The notes beneath the pieces are model-generated. The model was not told the origin of the DNA. It ran no database searches and saw nothing but the letters and a program-made list of their open reading frames with translations. Positions 1 to 11,335 of a stretch of DNA of 64,000 bases are shown piece by piece. The stretch lies in NCBI GenBank assembly GCA_025330725.1, contig JAIWND010000011.1, positions 62,001-126,000 on the forward strand, read 5' to 3'. Within the stretch, counting starts at the first letter, position 1. The number at the start of each line of letters is the position of its first letter. Source of the stretch: Chlamydoabsidia padenii (Eukaryota; Mucoromycota; Mucoromycetes; Mucorales; Cunninghamellaceae). The position numbers and the translations under genes were made by a program.

Positions 1-761
1 TAATACATGCTAAAAAAAAAAAGTCTCATTCTTTGATTTTCTCAACGATGTTTACTGTTAAGAGAGCTAGCATATGGTATATTAATAGATGTGCTAGAAG
101 TATCAGAAAAAAAAAAAAAGCTGCTACCTCTCTTCACTCCCAAATGATATGTCACTGATAGAACCAACTAACATCCCCAAAAAGAAAGTGTCGGCACGGA
201 AGGACCCCTCCCCCCGCCTCTGGAAAGAAAAGTACTGTACTCAAGTCGCTCCTTATTGACAAGGTTTTCCAACCTTACGCCGGCCGTGCATGTTTATTTT
301 CAAACGCCGCCACTTTTGCTTCCGCATTAATTTCAAATCAACGCCATTGACAACATTTAGAACAAAGGCATTGTTCAGTTATTCTTTTTCCTAAATAGGC
401 AACGGTATAGTTTGATAGATATATTTATTATAAGACACTATTGTGATATACTAAATTATACTCCATATAACACTATAACTACCACCAGTGATCCGAATTG
501 TTATACTGTATGTAATAAATGCAGATACTGTATAAACTCGTAGAGGTACGACCACCAGAGACAGACAATGTAAAAACAATAGCCAATCGTACCCCCCTAA
601 TCCACCATACTTTACATTGTTGGAATATTTAACGTGTTTAGAAGTACAAAGCCAAGTGTGTGTGTGTTTTTTTTTTTAAAAAAAAAGAGAGATTTTTTAT
701 TTATTGTTAAAACAAGGTAGGGGAGAAGGACTATATGACAACAAAGAATAAATAATATAAA
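1..761. other. Intergenic, 3' flank of SUB2
   Basis: A+T-rich non-coding DNA with A/T runs and a short GT run near 658. No open frame here looks coding. One copy of the recurrent motif (TTCAAACGCCG) lies at 299-309. It probably holds the SUB2 3' end and the edge of a gene lying outside the window. Confidence 0.6.
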
Positions 762-2207
762 TCAAGAGGTAACATTGAATGAGTTGATATCAATATCATC
801 AGTGAGAGGGTTAATGTTGATTTCAAAACGACTTTGGACGTCATTCAGCGTGGTGGAATCCTTTTCATCCGACACAAACGTGATCCCAAGCCCCTTGGTA
901 CCAAAACGCCCAGCACGACCCACACGATGTAAATAAGTATCCGCGGAATCAGGCATATCATAATTAATGACAATATTGACCCGTTCAATATCAATCCCAC
1001 GACCAAAGATATCCGTTGCCACCATGATACGTTTTTCAAAGTCCTTGAATGATCGATAACGCTTGATACGTTCTTCTTGGTTCATTTGGGAATGGATACA
1101 GATACTGGGGAAGTTACAGTCAGTCAAGATCCGGTTGAGTTCATTAGCCCGAGCCACCGATTTAACAAAGATACACACTTGATTGAATTCCAACGTGTCC
1201 AAAAGATCGTTGAGTTTTCGGTTCTTTTCGCGTTCTTCCAGCTTGATGTAGAATTGTTGGAGACCGTGCAAGGTGAGTTTGGCTTCGTCGTCCACGTAGA
1301 TCTCAAGAGGGTTTTGCATGAATTTCTTGCATACTGGGCGAGTGTCTTTGGATAAGGTGGCGGAGAACATCATGACTTGTTTATGATGAGGAGTAGATCT
1401 AAAGATATCTTGGACATCACGACGCATTTCTATATAAATAAAAAGAGAAAGTAAGACGATGATCACTTTTTTAAAGAGCTGTCTTTTTTTTTTTTAATAC
1501 CTAATTGTTCCAACATTTTATCACATTCATCCAAAACAAAGTGCTTGATATTGTTCAACTTGAGATGTTTTTCACGCACCAAGGCCAAGACACGACCAGG
1601 TGTACCGACAAGAATATGAGGACATTTCGTCTTATCCTTCAACGTTTCAATATCCTTGGCGATAGGGATCCCACCATAAAACACTTCGGTTCGAATATCA
1701 GGAAGGTACTTGCTGAATCGAGCGTATTCGTTCTTGATTTGGAAAGCCAATTCACGCGTATGACATAGTACCACCACAGAGACTTCACCATCCACAGGTT
1801 CAATTTGTTGTAAAGTGGCCAACACAAACACGGCTGTTTTACCCATACCAGACTTGGCTTGACAAAGGACATCCATACCCAAAATAGATTGAGGAATACA
1901 TTCTTGTTGGACTATTTTATATACACAATAGGATTAGTGGTCTACGCGCGTCCTTTTACATGAGTGTTTTACCTTCAGATGGATGTTCAAAACCACAATC
2001 CACAATACTTCTTAGAAGTTCAGGCTTGAGTAAAAAGTCACGGAAACCAGTAGAGTGAATACCAACATACGAGCCCTTCTTGTCCTTCTTGTCATCACCT
2101 TCAACGAGAGCATCGGTGTCGTCAGATACCTTGAGAGAATCTTGTTGGAGAGCTTGATCGTCTTCTTCGTAATCAATCAAATCATCGGCGTGGTCGGCGG
2201 CAGACAT
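762..2207 (-). CDS. SUB2: ATP-dependent RNA helicase SUB2/UAP56 (DEAD/DECD box)
   Basis: This is the TREX-complex helicase acting in spliceosome assembly and mRNA export in the nucleus. Three exons (2207-1973, 1911-1501, 1429-762) join in frame into 437 residues, close to the 428-446 usual for the family. The acidic N-terminus ([10 protein letters not shown]) is typical. Visible motifs in order are the Q-motif region (GFEHPSE...VQQECIP), motif I AKSGMGKT, the TPGRVLALV block, motif II in the DECD form that separates this family from ordinary DEAD proteins, SAT (MMFSATLSK), IFVKS, and [10 protein letters not shown]. All motifs are intact and both introns have GT-AG ends. The start is the only ATG preceding the acidic leader. 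Assignment to SUB2 rather than another DEAD protein is secure because of DECD and overall similarity to UAP56. Confidence 0.96.
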
Positions 2208-3169
2208 TGTTGAATAGTTATTGTTGTGGTAAAAAGAGCGAGGAGACGAAAAAAATAAAAAATAACAAAGCCGCTATTTTTTTTTTTTGTTGCTGTGTCT
2301 GGTTTTCAAAAAGGTCACCCTGACCAAGCTCTGACTTGTGATTGGCTGGATTCCATTGGGCGGTTGGATTTTGATTTCTTTATTCTTTTCCATCATGCTC
2401 AAGATCAAACAGTTTAATTGTCATTATGCTTATTCCATCTTCTTCACAAAACAATAGGATCAAGAAATAGAGTCGATAATAGTATTCGAATCAAGAAAAA
2501 AGAAAAACAGTGTTGAACGGGTTACAAAGCATCACTTGTCATTACCCCTCTTTTATGAAATCATTAGACTGACACTACAGCTGACGTGGGGATGTTGAGT
2601 AAATTAGATCATGGAAAGGAATAGAACAAAAAGGGAGCCACTCAAAAATGGTACCCCTGAATTTCTCACTTGACGGAGTTTCAAACCGACTATCCCACTT
2701 TATCGACAATCAACACGTTCTTTCTCCTTATTGTCAATTTTTTGTCCATCCTTTCCATCTATAGTTGACAAGTCTGTTCTCGTTATTTCTCTCTATGCTT
2801 GGTTCATTAAACTCCTTTTATTTCATCCATTTACTTACAGATGATCTTGATCCCATAAAACCTGTAAAACCTTATTCATTTCTCCTTTCACTTGTAATAT
2901 GGAGACATCATTGGCGTTTATTGTAGAATCTTCCTCCCTGCTTTTGATAATTAGGTATTGCTCGTGCGTTGTGATTTCTTAGACTGATGCTTCTCCTTCT
3001 CTTTCCATATACAGAGATAATTTCTTCACTTGATGTTGTCAGTCCAAGGAAAAAGCCAATGTGAATGTTCAAACACCGCTTTTCTATAAATACAGAATGT
3101 CAGATCCTTCGTTTTTTTTAAAAAGTCTCTATCTCTTTCTTCTTCTTTTATCTCACTCTCTTAAAAAAG
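2208..3169. promoter_or_regulatory. Divergent promoter region, SUB2 / D-amino-acid oxidase
   Basis: About 960 bp between two divergent starts with no supported gene. It contains CT-rich stretches just before the oxidase start (3118-3165) and a copy of the recurrent motif (TTCAAACACCGC, 3068-3079) about 90 bp upstream of that ATG. A possible TATA-like string (CTATAAATAC) lies near 3083-3092. Confidence 0.5.
3068..3079 (+). promoter_or_regulatory. Recurrent promoter motif copy, oxidase gene
   Basis: TTCAAACACCGC, about 90 bp upstream of the D-amino-acid oxidase ATG. Confidence 0.45.
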
Positions 3170-4566
3170 ATGGCTTCCTACAAAAACGTTGTTGTCGTTG
3201 GTAAGTAGTCACTCCTGACCATGATGATTGTCTTTATGACTCATGTCTCTCTCTCTCTCTTTTTTAGGTGCTGGTGTTGTTGGTTTAACCACTGCGATTA
3301 CTCTTTTACGTAATGGTGCTCGTCAAGTAACTGTGGTAGCCAAGGATCTTCCCGGTGACATGAATCCTGAATTCTCTTCTGTTAATGCTGGTGCTTCCAT
3401 CATTTCTTTTGCTTCTGTCAACAACAAGCAACATCAAGGTAAGAAATAGTCATTTGACTGACATGTCCCCCTCTCCTAACTTTTATTTTTTTCTTTAATG
3501 ATAGAAATGGATCGTTACACTCAAAGAGAATTCCGTCGTTTGGCTAACACTGAACCTGAATCTGGTGTCTCTTACACTCCTGGTGTGCAATACTATGGTA
3601 TTCCTGATGCTCCCGGAGAAGACTGCCACTGGGTGCGCGATATGTTCCAAGACGTAAGTTGAGCAAAAGAAAAAAAAAGGGTGGTGATGATTATTCTAAT
3701 ATGGGATCTCATTTTTGTAGTATGAAAAAATCCCCACAAAGGATCTTCCTGAAGGTATCATTGGTGGTTACCGCTACGTTGCCTGTAAGTCCCTCCTCTC
3801 ATTTTTTTTTTCTTCATTGGGTTCACTCACACTCTTCTTTTCATCTAGTCACTGCTAATGTGCCAGTGTACCTTGCCTTCTTGGTCAAGACCTTGATCTC
3901 CTTGGGTGGTAAACTTGAACGTCAAACCTTTGACAGTCTACAAACCGTCATCGACCAATACAAAGACGCCGACACCTTGATCAACTGTACCGGTATGGGT
4001 AGCTACTATTTGAAAGATGTTCAAGACCATACCTTGTACCCCGTCCGTGGCCAAACCGTCATTGTCCGTGCTCCCCATATCAAGCATCAAATCTACAAGG
4101 ACGTGTGCCGTACCGAACGGTTCTGTACCTACATTATTCCTCGAGGGGATGGCACAGTGGTGTTGGGTGGTACGTTGGATCGCGACAGCACGAATTACGA
4201 ATCGGAACCTGAATTGACCAAGGCTATTTTGGAAAACTGCTATAAACTCCATCCTTACTTGACTCACTATAAGGGTCCTGATGCTTTTGATATCTTGTCC
4301 GTTGATGTGTCGTTCCGTCCTGGTCGGGAAGGTGGTATCCGTATGGAAAAGGAAACAAGATGTAAGTGGATGAAAAGAAGAAGAAGAAGAAGAAAAGGAT
4401 GGGGGTACTAATACATCTTTTATTTTAATTAGACCGTAACAATGGCGATAAGGTCACTGTTGCTCATCATTATGGTCACTCTTGCCATGGGTTCCAATCT
4501 AGCTGGGGATCTTGCCACAAGTTGCTCCAATTGTTGAAGACTCGTGATAATCTCTCCAAGTTGTAA
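3170..4566 (+). CDS. Peroxisomal D-amino-acid oxidase family protein
   Basis: FAD enzyme that oxidises D-amino acids (or D-aspartate) to 2-oxo acids, releasing ammonia and hydrogen peroxide. Six exons (3170-3200, 3268-3438, 3505-3653, 3721-3784, 3849-4361, 4433-4566) give 353 residues, normal for the family. The N-terminal Rossmann motif VVVVGAGVVG is at residues 7-16. The substrate-carboxylate region (SFRPGREGGIRME) is near residue 293, and the C-terminal signature region (HHYGHSCHGFQSSWG) near 318-332. The last three residues are SKL, a textbook type 1 peroxisomal targeting signal. In the signature the usual small Gly/Ala pair after YGH is Ser-Cys. D-amino-acid versus D-aspartate preference cannot be decided from the sequence. 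Confidence 0.93.
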
Positions 4567-4998
4567 TTGGATTCTTCTTTTTAGTTTATAGTTTATTTTT
4601 CACTTACTTTTTATTGATGGGCTTATTGATGGGGGTTATTCGTTTTATTTGAATCGGTGGGTTATTGAATTCCTTTCAAGGAATTGTTTGAAGTAAAAAA
4701 AGAATGGCGTTGATTATGAAACTGATGACTTTTTATTGTTGTGTGGGTTTTAAACGCTGCATTCATGCAAAATGATTCTAATTCAAATCCCGGTATGTAC
4801 CCCTCGACTCTATTAACCTGCATCCACAAACTTTAAAATAATATACAGTAACCCTAATACCATTTCTATCATTGACACCCCCTTATTAATGTAAAATGAG
4901 TCTATGAAAAGACACTTTTTTATTTGTTTGTTAAAAAAAAAAAAAGACAATCTATAACTATATAAAACTACGACTGGGGATATAAACAAGGAGGGGAT
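4567..4998. other. Intergenic between convergent genes
   Basis: 3' flanks of the oxidase (+) and GAA1 (-). No coding signal. It carries an exact motif copy TTCAAATCCCG at 4782-4792, one of the few not near an obvious start codon. Confidence 0.5.
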
Positions 4999-6436
4999 TC
5001 AAGTAAAAATTAAGATATGCATAGCCATGTTGATGGGCCAATAAACCATACAGACAAAAACTATAAACCATGAATGGACTACTTGATAGTCAAACACCAA
5101 TTGGGATACCAAGAACACCAAGTCCCCCGATGTATAGACAAGAGCCAGACCAATAGGAGATAACAAGGTGAGTAAAGTGCATTGGACCAAACGCCAAAAC
5201 CATGAAGACGTCGGACGAACTAGACTGTAAGGCACAACAATCGCCAAGGCTGTGGACACCGCCAAGCTAAAGTTGAGTAAGGATACGGTGGCAAGCACCA
5301 TGGCACTGACGGCCAGGCACACTGATTTCAAGATCCGTCCATCATGTAAAGGAGAATCGGCCTTTATGACCCAACAACTGGTGGCAATAATAGTGATCAA
5401 AGCAATAGTAAACACGGCACCCATCTGGATGATTAAAGCCTACCAATAAAAAAGTGGAATGAATCACCCCTTTCATTTCATTTCTTTTATTTTCTTTTAC
5501 CTGATCACCAAACTTTTCTTGCAAGATGGAATTGGGTTGAATGACATACAAAATGATCATGCCAGCCAAATGAGTAATTGCCAATACCAAAAAGGAAAAA
5601 GTGAGAGGTCGCTTGAAGACACTGTAAGCTGGGCTGATGGCACCTTTGCGATCAATTGTTTCTTGATGATCCAGTTCAAGTACCTTGGGATCCAAATAAT
5701 AAAGAGCTAAGGAGTAATAAAGAGAAGATATTGATTAAGGTAATACAATGTTATTAGTCTGTCTGCCACCGCACACACACACACACACATAGATATAGTA
5801 GTAATAATAAAAAAAGGATATTTGAAAGATTAGACTGCAGGCATACAGAATCACAGGAGGCATGTAAACACCAATAGAGACATACCGAGAGGGATTGGGT
5901 AAGAGATAAAAAAAGAAGGATTGATGAAAGTGTTCCAATAGATTATTCAAACTTCGGAAGGTTGATTCGAGTAATCTAATAAGAGTTCAAGTTAGTATTA
6001 TTGCCACCACAACCCATTCCCCAAAATGGTCACTTACACACCAATACGATGGAATCCAAACAATGAGTCCAATTGATCAGAGCCATGAATACCATGGATC
6101 GTAACAGCATCAATCTTGTATCTAATTTCATATCAATAATGGTTTATCTCTTTCATTCTGTTTGATGATCCCACTTACCTAAGATATTGCCCGGCATCAC
6201 TTGACGGATGACCTGTCAATTGATACTCCAAAGTACGTAGGACATGTTTCAGAGATGACCAGTAAGTAGATGATCCATCTACACTATCGATATCATCATG
6301 TAAAGTGATGGGTACTCTTGCTGTATTTTGAGCCACCACACGTATAGTATTGATAAGATCCAGATTAGGTAATTGGCCATTGACACCCTCTAAATATATA
6401 AGCGTATGGGTGAGTGATCCGAGTGGATGATCTCGA

Positions 6437-6467
<31 letters not shown>

Positions 6468-7651
6468 CTTACCAAAGAATAATCCAAGGCTTGCATAATC
6501 ATGAGTACCAGGGAAATCCAAATTGATGACACCCTGAATAGCACCAGATCGAGGCATGGTGAGGGATGATAAAGTTGCTTGACCTAGAGAAAGTAATACA
6601 TCAATAATTCTATAAAAGCATATACCCCCTCCTCTTACCGTGTTGTTCGATTCCATGATAAGCTTCCAACCAAGCCTGGGTGCCAATGTTCGCATGATCT
6701 GTCACCAGTAAGATAATATCCTTGGACCAATACACATTTCCTGGATTAAAAAAGAGTTAGTTTATGTGTTTTTGCTATGTTTGTCTTGCTTACGTTTGAA
6801 TAGTTTGGATAATGATAATAATGCAGCAATACCATTCGTGTTATCTACATCATAAAGGTTAGTTCTACTAGCCACTTGTTCACACAACTTACATTCACCC
6901 GTCCGTGAGATCCAAGGGGCACTTAGTACCAAAGCTTCTTTTCCATCACTGCGAGGTGTTCTATAAATCGCAAACGCATTGATACCCTATAACAAAGTAG
7001 CAATATGAGTAAATCATTCCCCAACCTTTTTTTTTTTTTTTAGTTTTTACTGATTGTCCATCCATATCAAAGGTTTGTATAGCAGCAGTGAATCCAATTT
7101 TGCGAAGCTGGGTTTGAATGAATTGAGAGCGCCTAACAAATAAAGACAATGAGTTTTTTTTTTTTTTTTTTTTGCTGGGAGGGGAGGTCAGGTTACTTAC
7201 ACTGTAATGTTCATGGTCTGGATGATTTGTATCTTGTCCCTATAATCTTCAGCCGTTCGAATATCATTGTAGCCATAATAAACATTTACCTTGTAAAAAA
7301 GAGGAATGGTTGGTTAGTTGGGTGTGGACGCGCAACATTAGTAAACTCTTACTTGACCAGGAAGCAAGGCATTTTCAGAGATATAAGTTTGTTTACTGTA
7401 GCCATCATAAGGAAGTAACAGGATCCAACAAGTGCCAACTAGAAAGAGTAACAAACTAGTGGTAAAAGAGAGAGAGAGAGTGTGTGTGTGGGTGTGTGAT
7501 GAGTAAGATGACCTTTTTCAAAACCAAGTTCTACTTACCCAAACGGTGTTGCGTATTTGTTTAAGAATGCATATATCTTTTGTTTCTTTTCAGAGCTAAA
7601 TGGTGCCCGTTTCCGTTTAGCGCCCAATCGAGTCTTGATAATGGAGAGCAT
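4999..7651 (-). CDS. GAA1: GPI transamidase subunit GAA1 (GPAA1)
   Basis: Subunit of the ER-membrane GPI-transamidase, which transfers preassembled GPI anchors onto proteins. About ten exons are separated by short introns; the last is 4999-5439 and the one before starts at 5501. The chosen start (7651) gives [10 protein letters not shown] followed by basic residues and then the first membrane segment (ILLLP), as expected for GAA1. The lumenal region contains [21 protein letters not shown], and [17 protein letters not shown] with the family's M28-peptidase-like fold. The C-terminal half is a series of hydrophobic membrane segments. An in-frame ATG further upstream at 7759 would add an unlikely Phe-rich leader. 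A motif copy (TTTCAAATTCCGACG) lies about 70 bp upstream of the chosen ATG. Exact middle exon borders were not all resolved. Confidence 0.9.
5772..5789. repeat. (CA)n microsatellite in a GAA1 intron
   Basis: Nine CA dinucleotides in non-coding sequence between two GAA1 exons. Confidence 0.9.
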
Positions 7652-8225
7652 TAAAGAAGGAAGAAAAGTGGAAAAAAAAGGAAAAGAGGGTTCAAAAATA
7701 AAAACTTCCCCAAACATTTCAAATTCCGACGTCCGTACCTGTGGGTGTGAAGAACTCACTCCAATGTACTATTTCCCCCCAAATGCCAAGTATAGTTTTG
7801 ATATAAAGCTTATAGACATTAAACAAGGTTAAAACAATCAGTAATCCCAATAATTCTATCTTCTTTCACTGTATACACACACTTCAGCCAAGGTAAGATG
7901 TCACCAATACACAATGCAGCGTCCGGCATTAAACTGTGATACAAAGAGCAAGGTGTGATGGGAGAAAGTATTGTCAATTGTTTATTTATGAAGTAACAAG
8001 AGTAAAGAGAAAAGCGTTTATTTATAAGGTAAAAAAAGGATAAAAGGTAAAATGAAGAAGGTTATTTAGACAGAGGATCCTTGTCATGGGAGATCTTGCT
8101 GCCCAAATCTGTCTAAAGTTGCCTCGATTTAGTAAAGTATCAGGGAAGACCTCGGCGACCAATAATCTGTTGTTCGAAGATCCGTCGTCGCCGCCTTTGG
8201 GCCTGGTAGCAAGGCGGAGGTCTTC
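7652..8225. other. GAA1 promoter and 3' flank of the TEA ORF
   Basis: Holds the GAA1 5' region with a motif copy at 7718-7732, then A+T-rich DNA. No supported gene. The 8040-8225 part is slightly G+C-richer and may be 3' untranslated sequence of the neighbouring TEA-like ORF. Confidence 0.45.
7718..7732 (+). promoter_or_regulatory. Recurrent promoter motif copy, GAA1
   Basis: TTTCAAATTCCGACG, about 67 bp upstream of the GAA1 ATG (gene on the minus strand). Confidence 0.45.
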
Positions 8226-8647
8226 TCATATAACTTCGAGTTGATCTTCTGTCACAATGCCTAAACGTAGTTTTTAGTTACTCATGCCTGTTTTTTTTTT
8301 CTTCGGTTTTTTTTTTAAAAAAAAAAAAAAAAAAAAAAGACTCACCAAGATCAACTCTTGTCCGCTGATCCAGACCCCCAAGTCGACGAGACACCTGGCG
8401 ATTACTACGAACGACGCCAGTCTGATGTCGAATGTAGTCCGAGATCATCATGGAACGCCCTAATAATAATAAAGTGTCAGTCCTAATAAGCATAGTTTGA
8501 GCACTTACAGCAAGATCTATCATTGATAATCATCTGTTGCCGGTTGGCGAAAGGGCCGATAGGCAGCCCTACAAGCATGTGAACACAATTTTTCCACGTT
8601 TGGTGCTTCCGGTTGGTTGTTTCTGATTGTCCATCTCCAATTAACAT
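8226..8647 (-). CDS. Short divergent TEA/ATTS-domain ORF, possible relic
   Basis: Three exons (8647-8509, 8459-8346, 8260-8226) with GT-AG introns join into 95 residues. Residues about 18-75 align by eye with a TEA/ATTS DNA-binding domain: a Trp-containing first helix (TWKNCVHMLVGLPIGP), then MMISDYIRHQTG, then VVRSNRQVSRRLGGL, matching the family pattern GRNELI..YI...TG..RTRKQVSSHIQVL. The recognition-helix residues normally SSH are SRR here, and the GRN turn is WRS, so DNA-binding specificity is either altered or lost. TEA factors (AbaA/Tec1/TEAD) are usually several hundred residues with an activation domain. This ORF stops soon after the domain. It sits beside repeats and decayed coding DNA, so a relic is as likely as a functional micro-regulator. 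Confidence 0.5.
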
Positions 8648-8703
8648 TGGGGTTGGAATTCCCCTGACCCAAATCCTTGGAAAATGTTAGGCGCACGGAA
8701 TTT

Positions 8704-9175
8704 GGGAAGAGCACTACTCCCTCAACTGTCAACAGATGCTAATGATTAAAGTGGTGATGTGGACACTATGGCATATTTCCAACATAAGTCACCGCAAAAG
8801 CCAAGCTCCAAGACTCTTGCGTCAGTATATTCAGGCTTGCGATAACTTTTACCTGTCATTTGTAAGAGAGAGAGAAAAGTACGAAGAGGAACCAAACTTC
8901 ATTTTCAGATCCCGCCCGCCTCTACTAAGATTTGGAAAGGGCTCTACTCGCTCAATGGTGAACAGATGCTAATGATTAAAGTAGCGATGTGAACACAATG
9001 GCATATTTCCAACATAAGTCACCGCTAAAGCCAAGCCCCAAGATCCTAGTATCAGTCAGTCTAGACTTGCGATGACTTTTACCTGTCCTTTGCGGCGAAG
9101 ATGCTTTAGACGGAAAGAAACTTCGTTTTAAAACGCCGAACATCAAAATTCTGTGCGCCTAGCGATTCCCCAAAG
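8704..9175. repeat. Dispersed repeat family, cluster A (two units)
   Basis: Two imperfect tandem units begin near 8704 and 8936. Each contains in order: a block near AGCACTACTCxCTCAA, then CAACAGATGCTAATGATTAA, then GGCATATTTCCAACATAAGT, then CACCGC.AAAGCCAAGC, then a CAGTC.GTCTAGxCTTGCGA block, then TGACTTTTACCTGTC. The cluster ends with a GCCGAACA.CAAAAT stretch and GTGCGCCTAGCGATTCCC. The same order of blocks recurs at 50.6-51.6 kb, including the same terminal stretch. Unit period is about 230 bp. No transposase or inverted ends seen. Confidence 0.8.
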
Positions 9176-9295
9176 ATCGCCCATTGACCTCTTGGTTCTA
9201 AAACTTTAACCTTGAACATGATCGAAAGACATGGATGATTCCGGTACTGTTGATGAAGGGGGGACAAATTTCAAACTTCCTATTTAAACTGCGCT

Positions 9296-9664
9296 TTGAT
9301 TCAAGTCGGCTTTTTTTCTCCATCCTTCTTTACTTTTATTTTACTCAACATTGGCAATCTTTTGAACAATAAACTCAACCAGCTCAAAGAACATTTTAAC
9401 AATATTAAAGTTTTCTTAGACCATTACGAAACTGAAACTCATAAAGCCCGTGAACAAGCTGAACAAGGTACTATCATGAATGAAGCTAATGATTTGCGTT
9501 CATGCGGTGGTGGCTCTCTATCTAGCGGCGCTGCTTCTTCTGGCGGTAATCATGGGCTACTTCTTGCCTTCATCTGTGGTGACGATGATCCAGTGTCAAG
9601 ACAAATAATGCAAAAGGTGATTATTGGAAGAAGATGTGTAGTAACATACTTGATGTTGGGGTAA
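9296..9664 (+). CDS. Hypothetical ORF with charged helical middle
   Basis: Open frame of 122 codons. A hydrophobic Phe-rich start is followed by a hydrophilic, probably coiled-coil stretch (residues about 22-65; NNKLNQLKEHFNNIKVF, ETETHKAREQAEQG), then a Gly/Ser-rich tract. The middle has protein-like composition, whereas the beginning and end do not look like a real start or stop. It may therefore be part of a larger spliced or decayed gene. Not recognised. It lies between repeat cluster A and antisense coding fragments. Confidence 0.25.
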   Translation: MIQVGFFSPSFFTFILLNIGNLLNNKLNQLKEHFNNIKVFLDHYETETHKAREQAEQGTIMNEANDLRSCGGGSLSSGAASSGGNHGLLLAFICGDDDPVSRQIMQKVIIGRRCVVTYLMLG

Positions 9665-10480
9665 AATAACCAATCCATGTTGATCAGTTCCATGTATTGC
9701 CGCAGTCCAAGTATCTTCGAGTATGGTGATCATGAGAATAGTGGCTGGATATAACGAGAAAAAGAAAAGAAAAAAGTTAGGGTACTTATATCTTTCCACA
9801 TCAATCATATTTTTACCTTCCACCAACTAACTAGATCCCATTACAGAGTTGTTGGATTGAACAATACGATGTTGCCAATTTTTCTCAAGTTCGTCATAGA
9901 GTTCCACATTTGATCAGCATGTTTTTCACACGATCCAAATCATCAAGTGTCCAACAAGTAAGGTTGACATTTATGATCCAAGATCACAGACTAGTAACAT
10001 AAAAACATGTTACAGATCTCGTTACGATCGGCGGACATAATTAGACGAGGGCTCTTGATCCATTGAAGGTATTTTACTTGCACAAGAAACCTTGTACGCC
10101 ACCACGAACTTTTCGAGAAAAACCAACCATTTATATAGTTGTCGCATGCATCTACGCCATCGAATTAGGTATCCCCTTCACCGTTGAGCTGACCACCAGA
10201 TCTTTCTCCAAAACAACTTTAGCGATCACCAGAAGATGGATCAAGTCAACACTAATCATAAAAAGAAGGTTAGTTTCTAATTTCTGTAGCTTTCTCTCTC
10301 TCGCTTCATTATCATGTTGTGTTCACCATTTCGTGATAGTCGGCACTTTCAATGAGACGAATGTATTGCCTAGGGATCACAGTTAGCACCGTCTTGTTTC
10401 CAGAATCATTGTATGGTCGTACGTTTCTGGTGTACTTTAACTAAAGCAAATTTGCCCTAGTGTCGATAAAAGAATTCACA
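9600..10480 (-). pseudogene. Decayed coding fragments, unassigned
   Basis: On the minus strand several protein-like stretches occur in different frames separated by stops: around 10330-10470 (IPRQYIRLIESADYHEMVN, preceded by FIDTRANLL), 10160-10260 (VDLIHLLVIAKVVLEKDL), about 10030-10070 (WIKSPRLIMSADRNEIC), and 9880-9960 (LDDLDRVKNMLIKCGTL then YDELEKNWQHRI in another frame). The first stretch faintly recalls the C-terminal lid of MCM helicases (a ...RQLxxLIRLAEAHAxM-like pattern), but this is weak. No continuous spliced model could be made, so I read it as the remains of one or more genes. Confidence 0.3.
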
Positions 10481-10481
10481 G

Positions 10482-10512
<31 letters not shown>

Positions 10513-11335
10513 GATGTTAAAGTAAATGAGACAAAGAAAGTAAAGAAAGAATGAAAATGAGAAAAAAAAAATCCAGATTTCTTTTACATGCTAATCGGGA
10601 TTTGAAAATATGATTGCATAATGAAGCTCGAATCATTTGAGCAATTATAATCTTGATGAATCTTTCAATTATGAAAGAGTCCTGTATCAAAAAAGTGCAC
10701 CCATAGAAAAAGGTATGGGACCTGATCCCTGTACTCTTCCTTTTCCTTTCTAACGGCAATATTAGTTGATTGATCTTCTTTTTTCTTTTCCCATTGTAAC
10801 GTGGTAGTAACCAATAAACTTTATATATCTTACTCGATGGGCTACTAACTGTCGTTGGTCAGTAATCATCACCAAAGGGAACTAGATCGCTTGGGGACGA
10901 CAAATTATAAAATAGAAATAGTGTAATGGGATATTTGTGCCACCGACAGCATGCTACTTGATGCCAAAATAGGCTCCTCGAGACATTCTCAGTTTTTTGT
11001 TCACTTTATAGTTTCTTCTTCATTCTCGATTGTTTCCCTACAGAGTGAATCAAAAGATACTCTAACCTTATACACGTAATATCAAGTAAAAGAGGATGCT
11101 ATTAAAAGTAACCGACGGTTTACCAACAGTATGGTGTCTCGCATGGCTGATCGTAGGACAAGGTCCACTTTAAATTGCAACTCCGATCCGCCAAAAAAAA
11201 AAAAGTTCATGTGGATTTTATTTGAATTCAACTTTTATTTCTCACTTTTCCTTTCTTTCTTCATTCATACTATTTGTAATTCTAAAAAGATCACCATGAA
11301 CGTCACTTCGCTGGATGAAAGGTAAATGAAACGAA
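10481..11335. other. Intergenic, 5' region of the RasGEF gene
   Basis: No supported gene. A long A run lies at 10483-10512, and an exact motif copy (CGGGATTTGAA) at 10596-10606. A 9-codon upstream ORF (11296-11325) ends 10 bp before the RasGEF start. Confidence 0.5.

Noticed and set aside
8704..9175. Repeat units as a CRISPR array or snoRNA cluster
   Set aside because: Units are imperfect, about 230 bp in period, and lack CRISPR-like repeats or clear C/D or H/ACA boxes; CRISPR is also not expected in a fungus.
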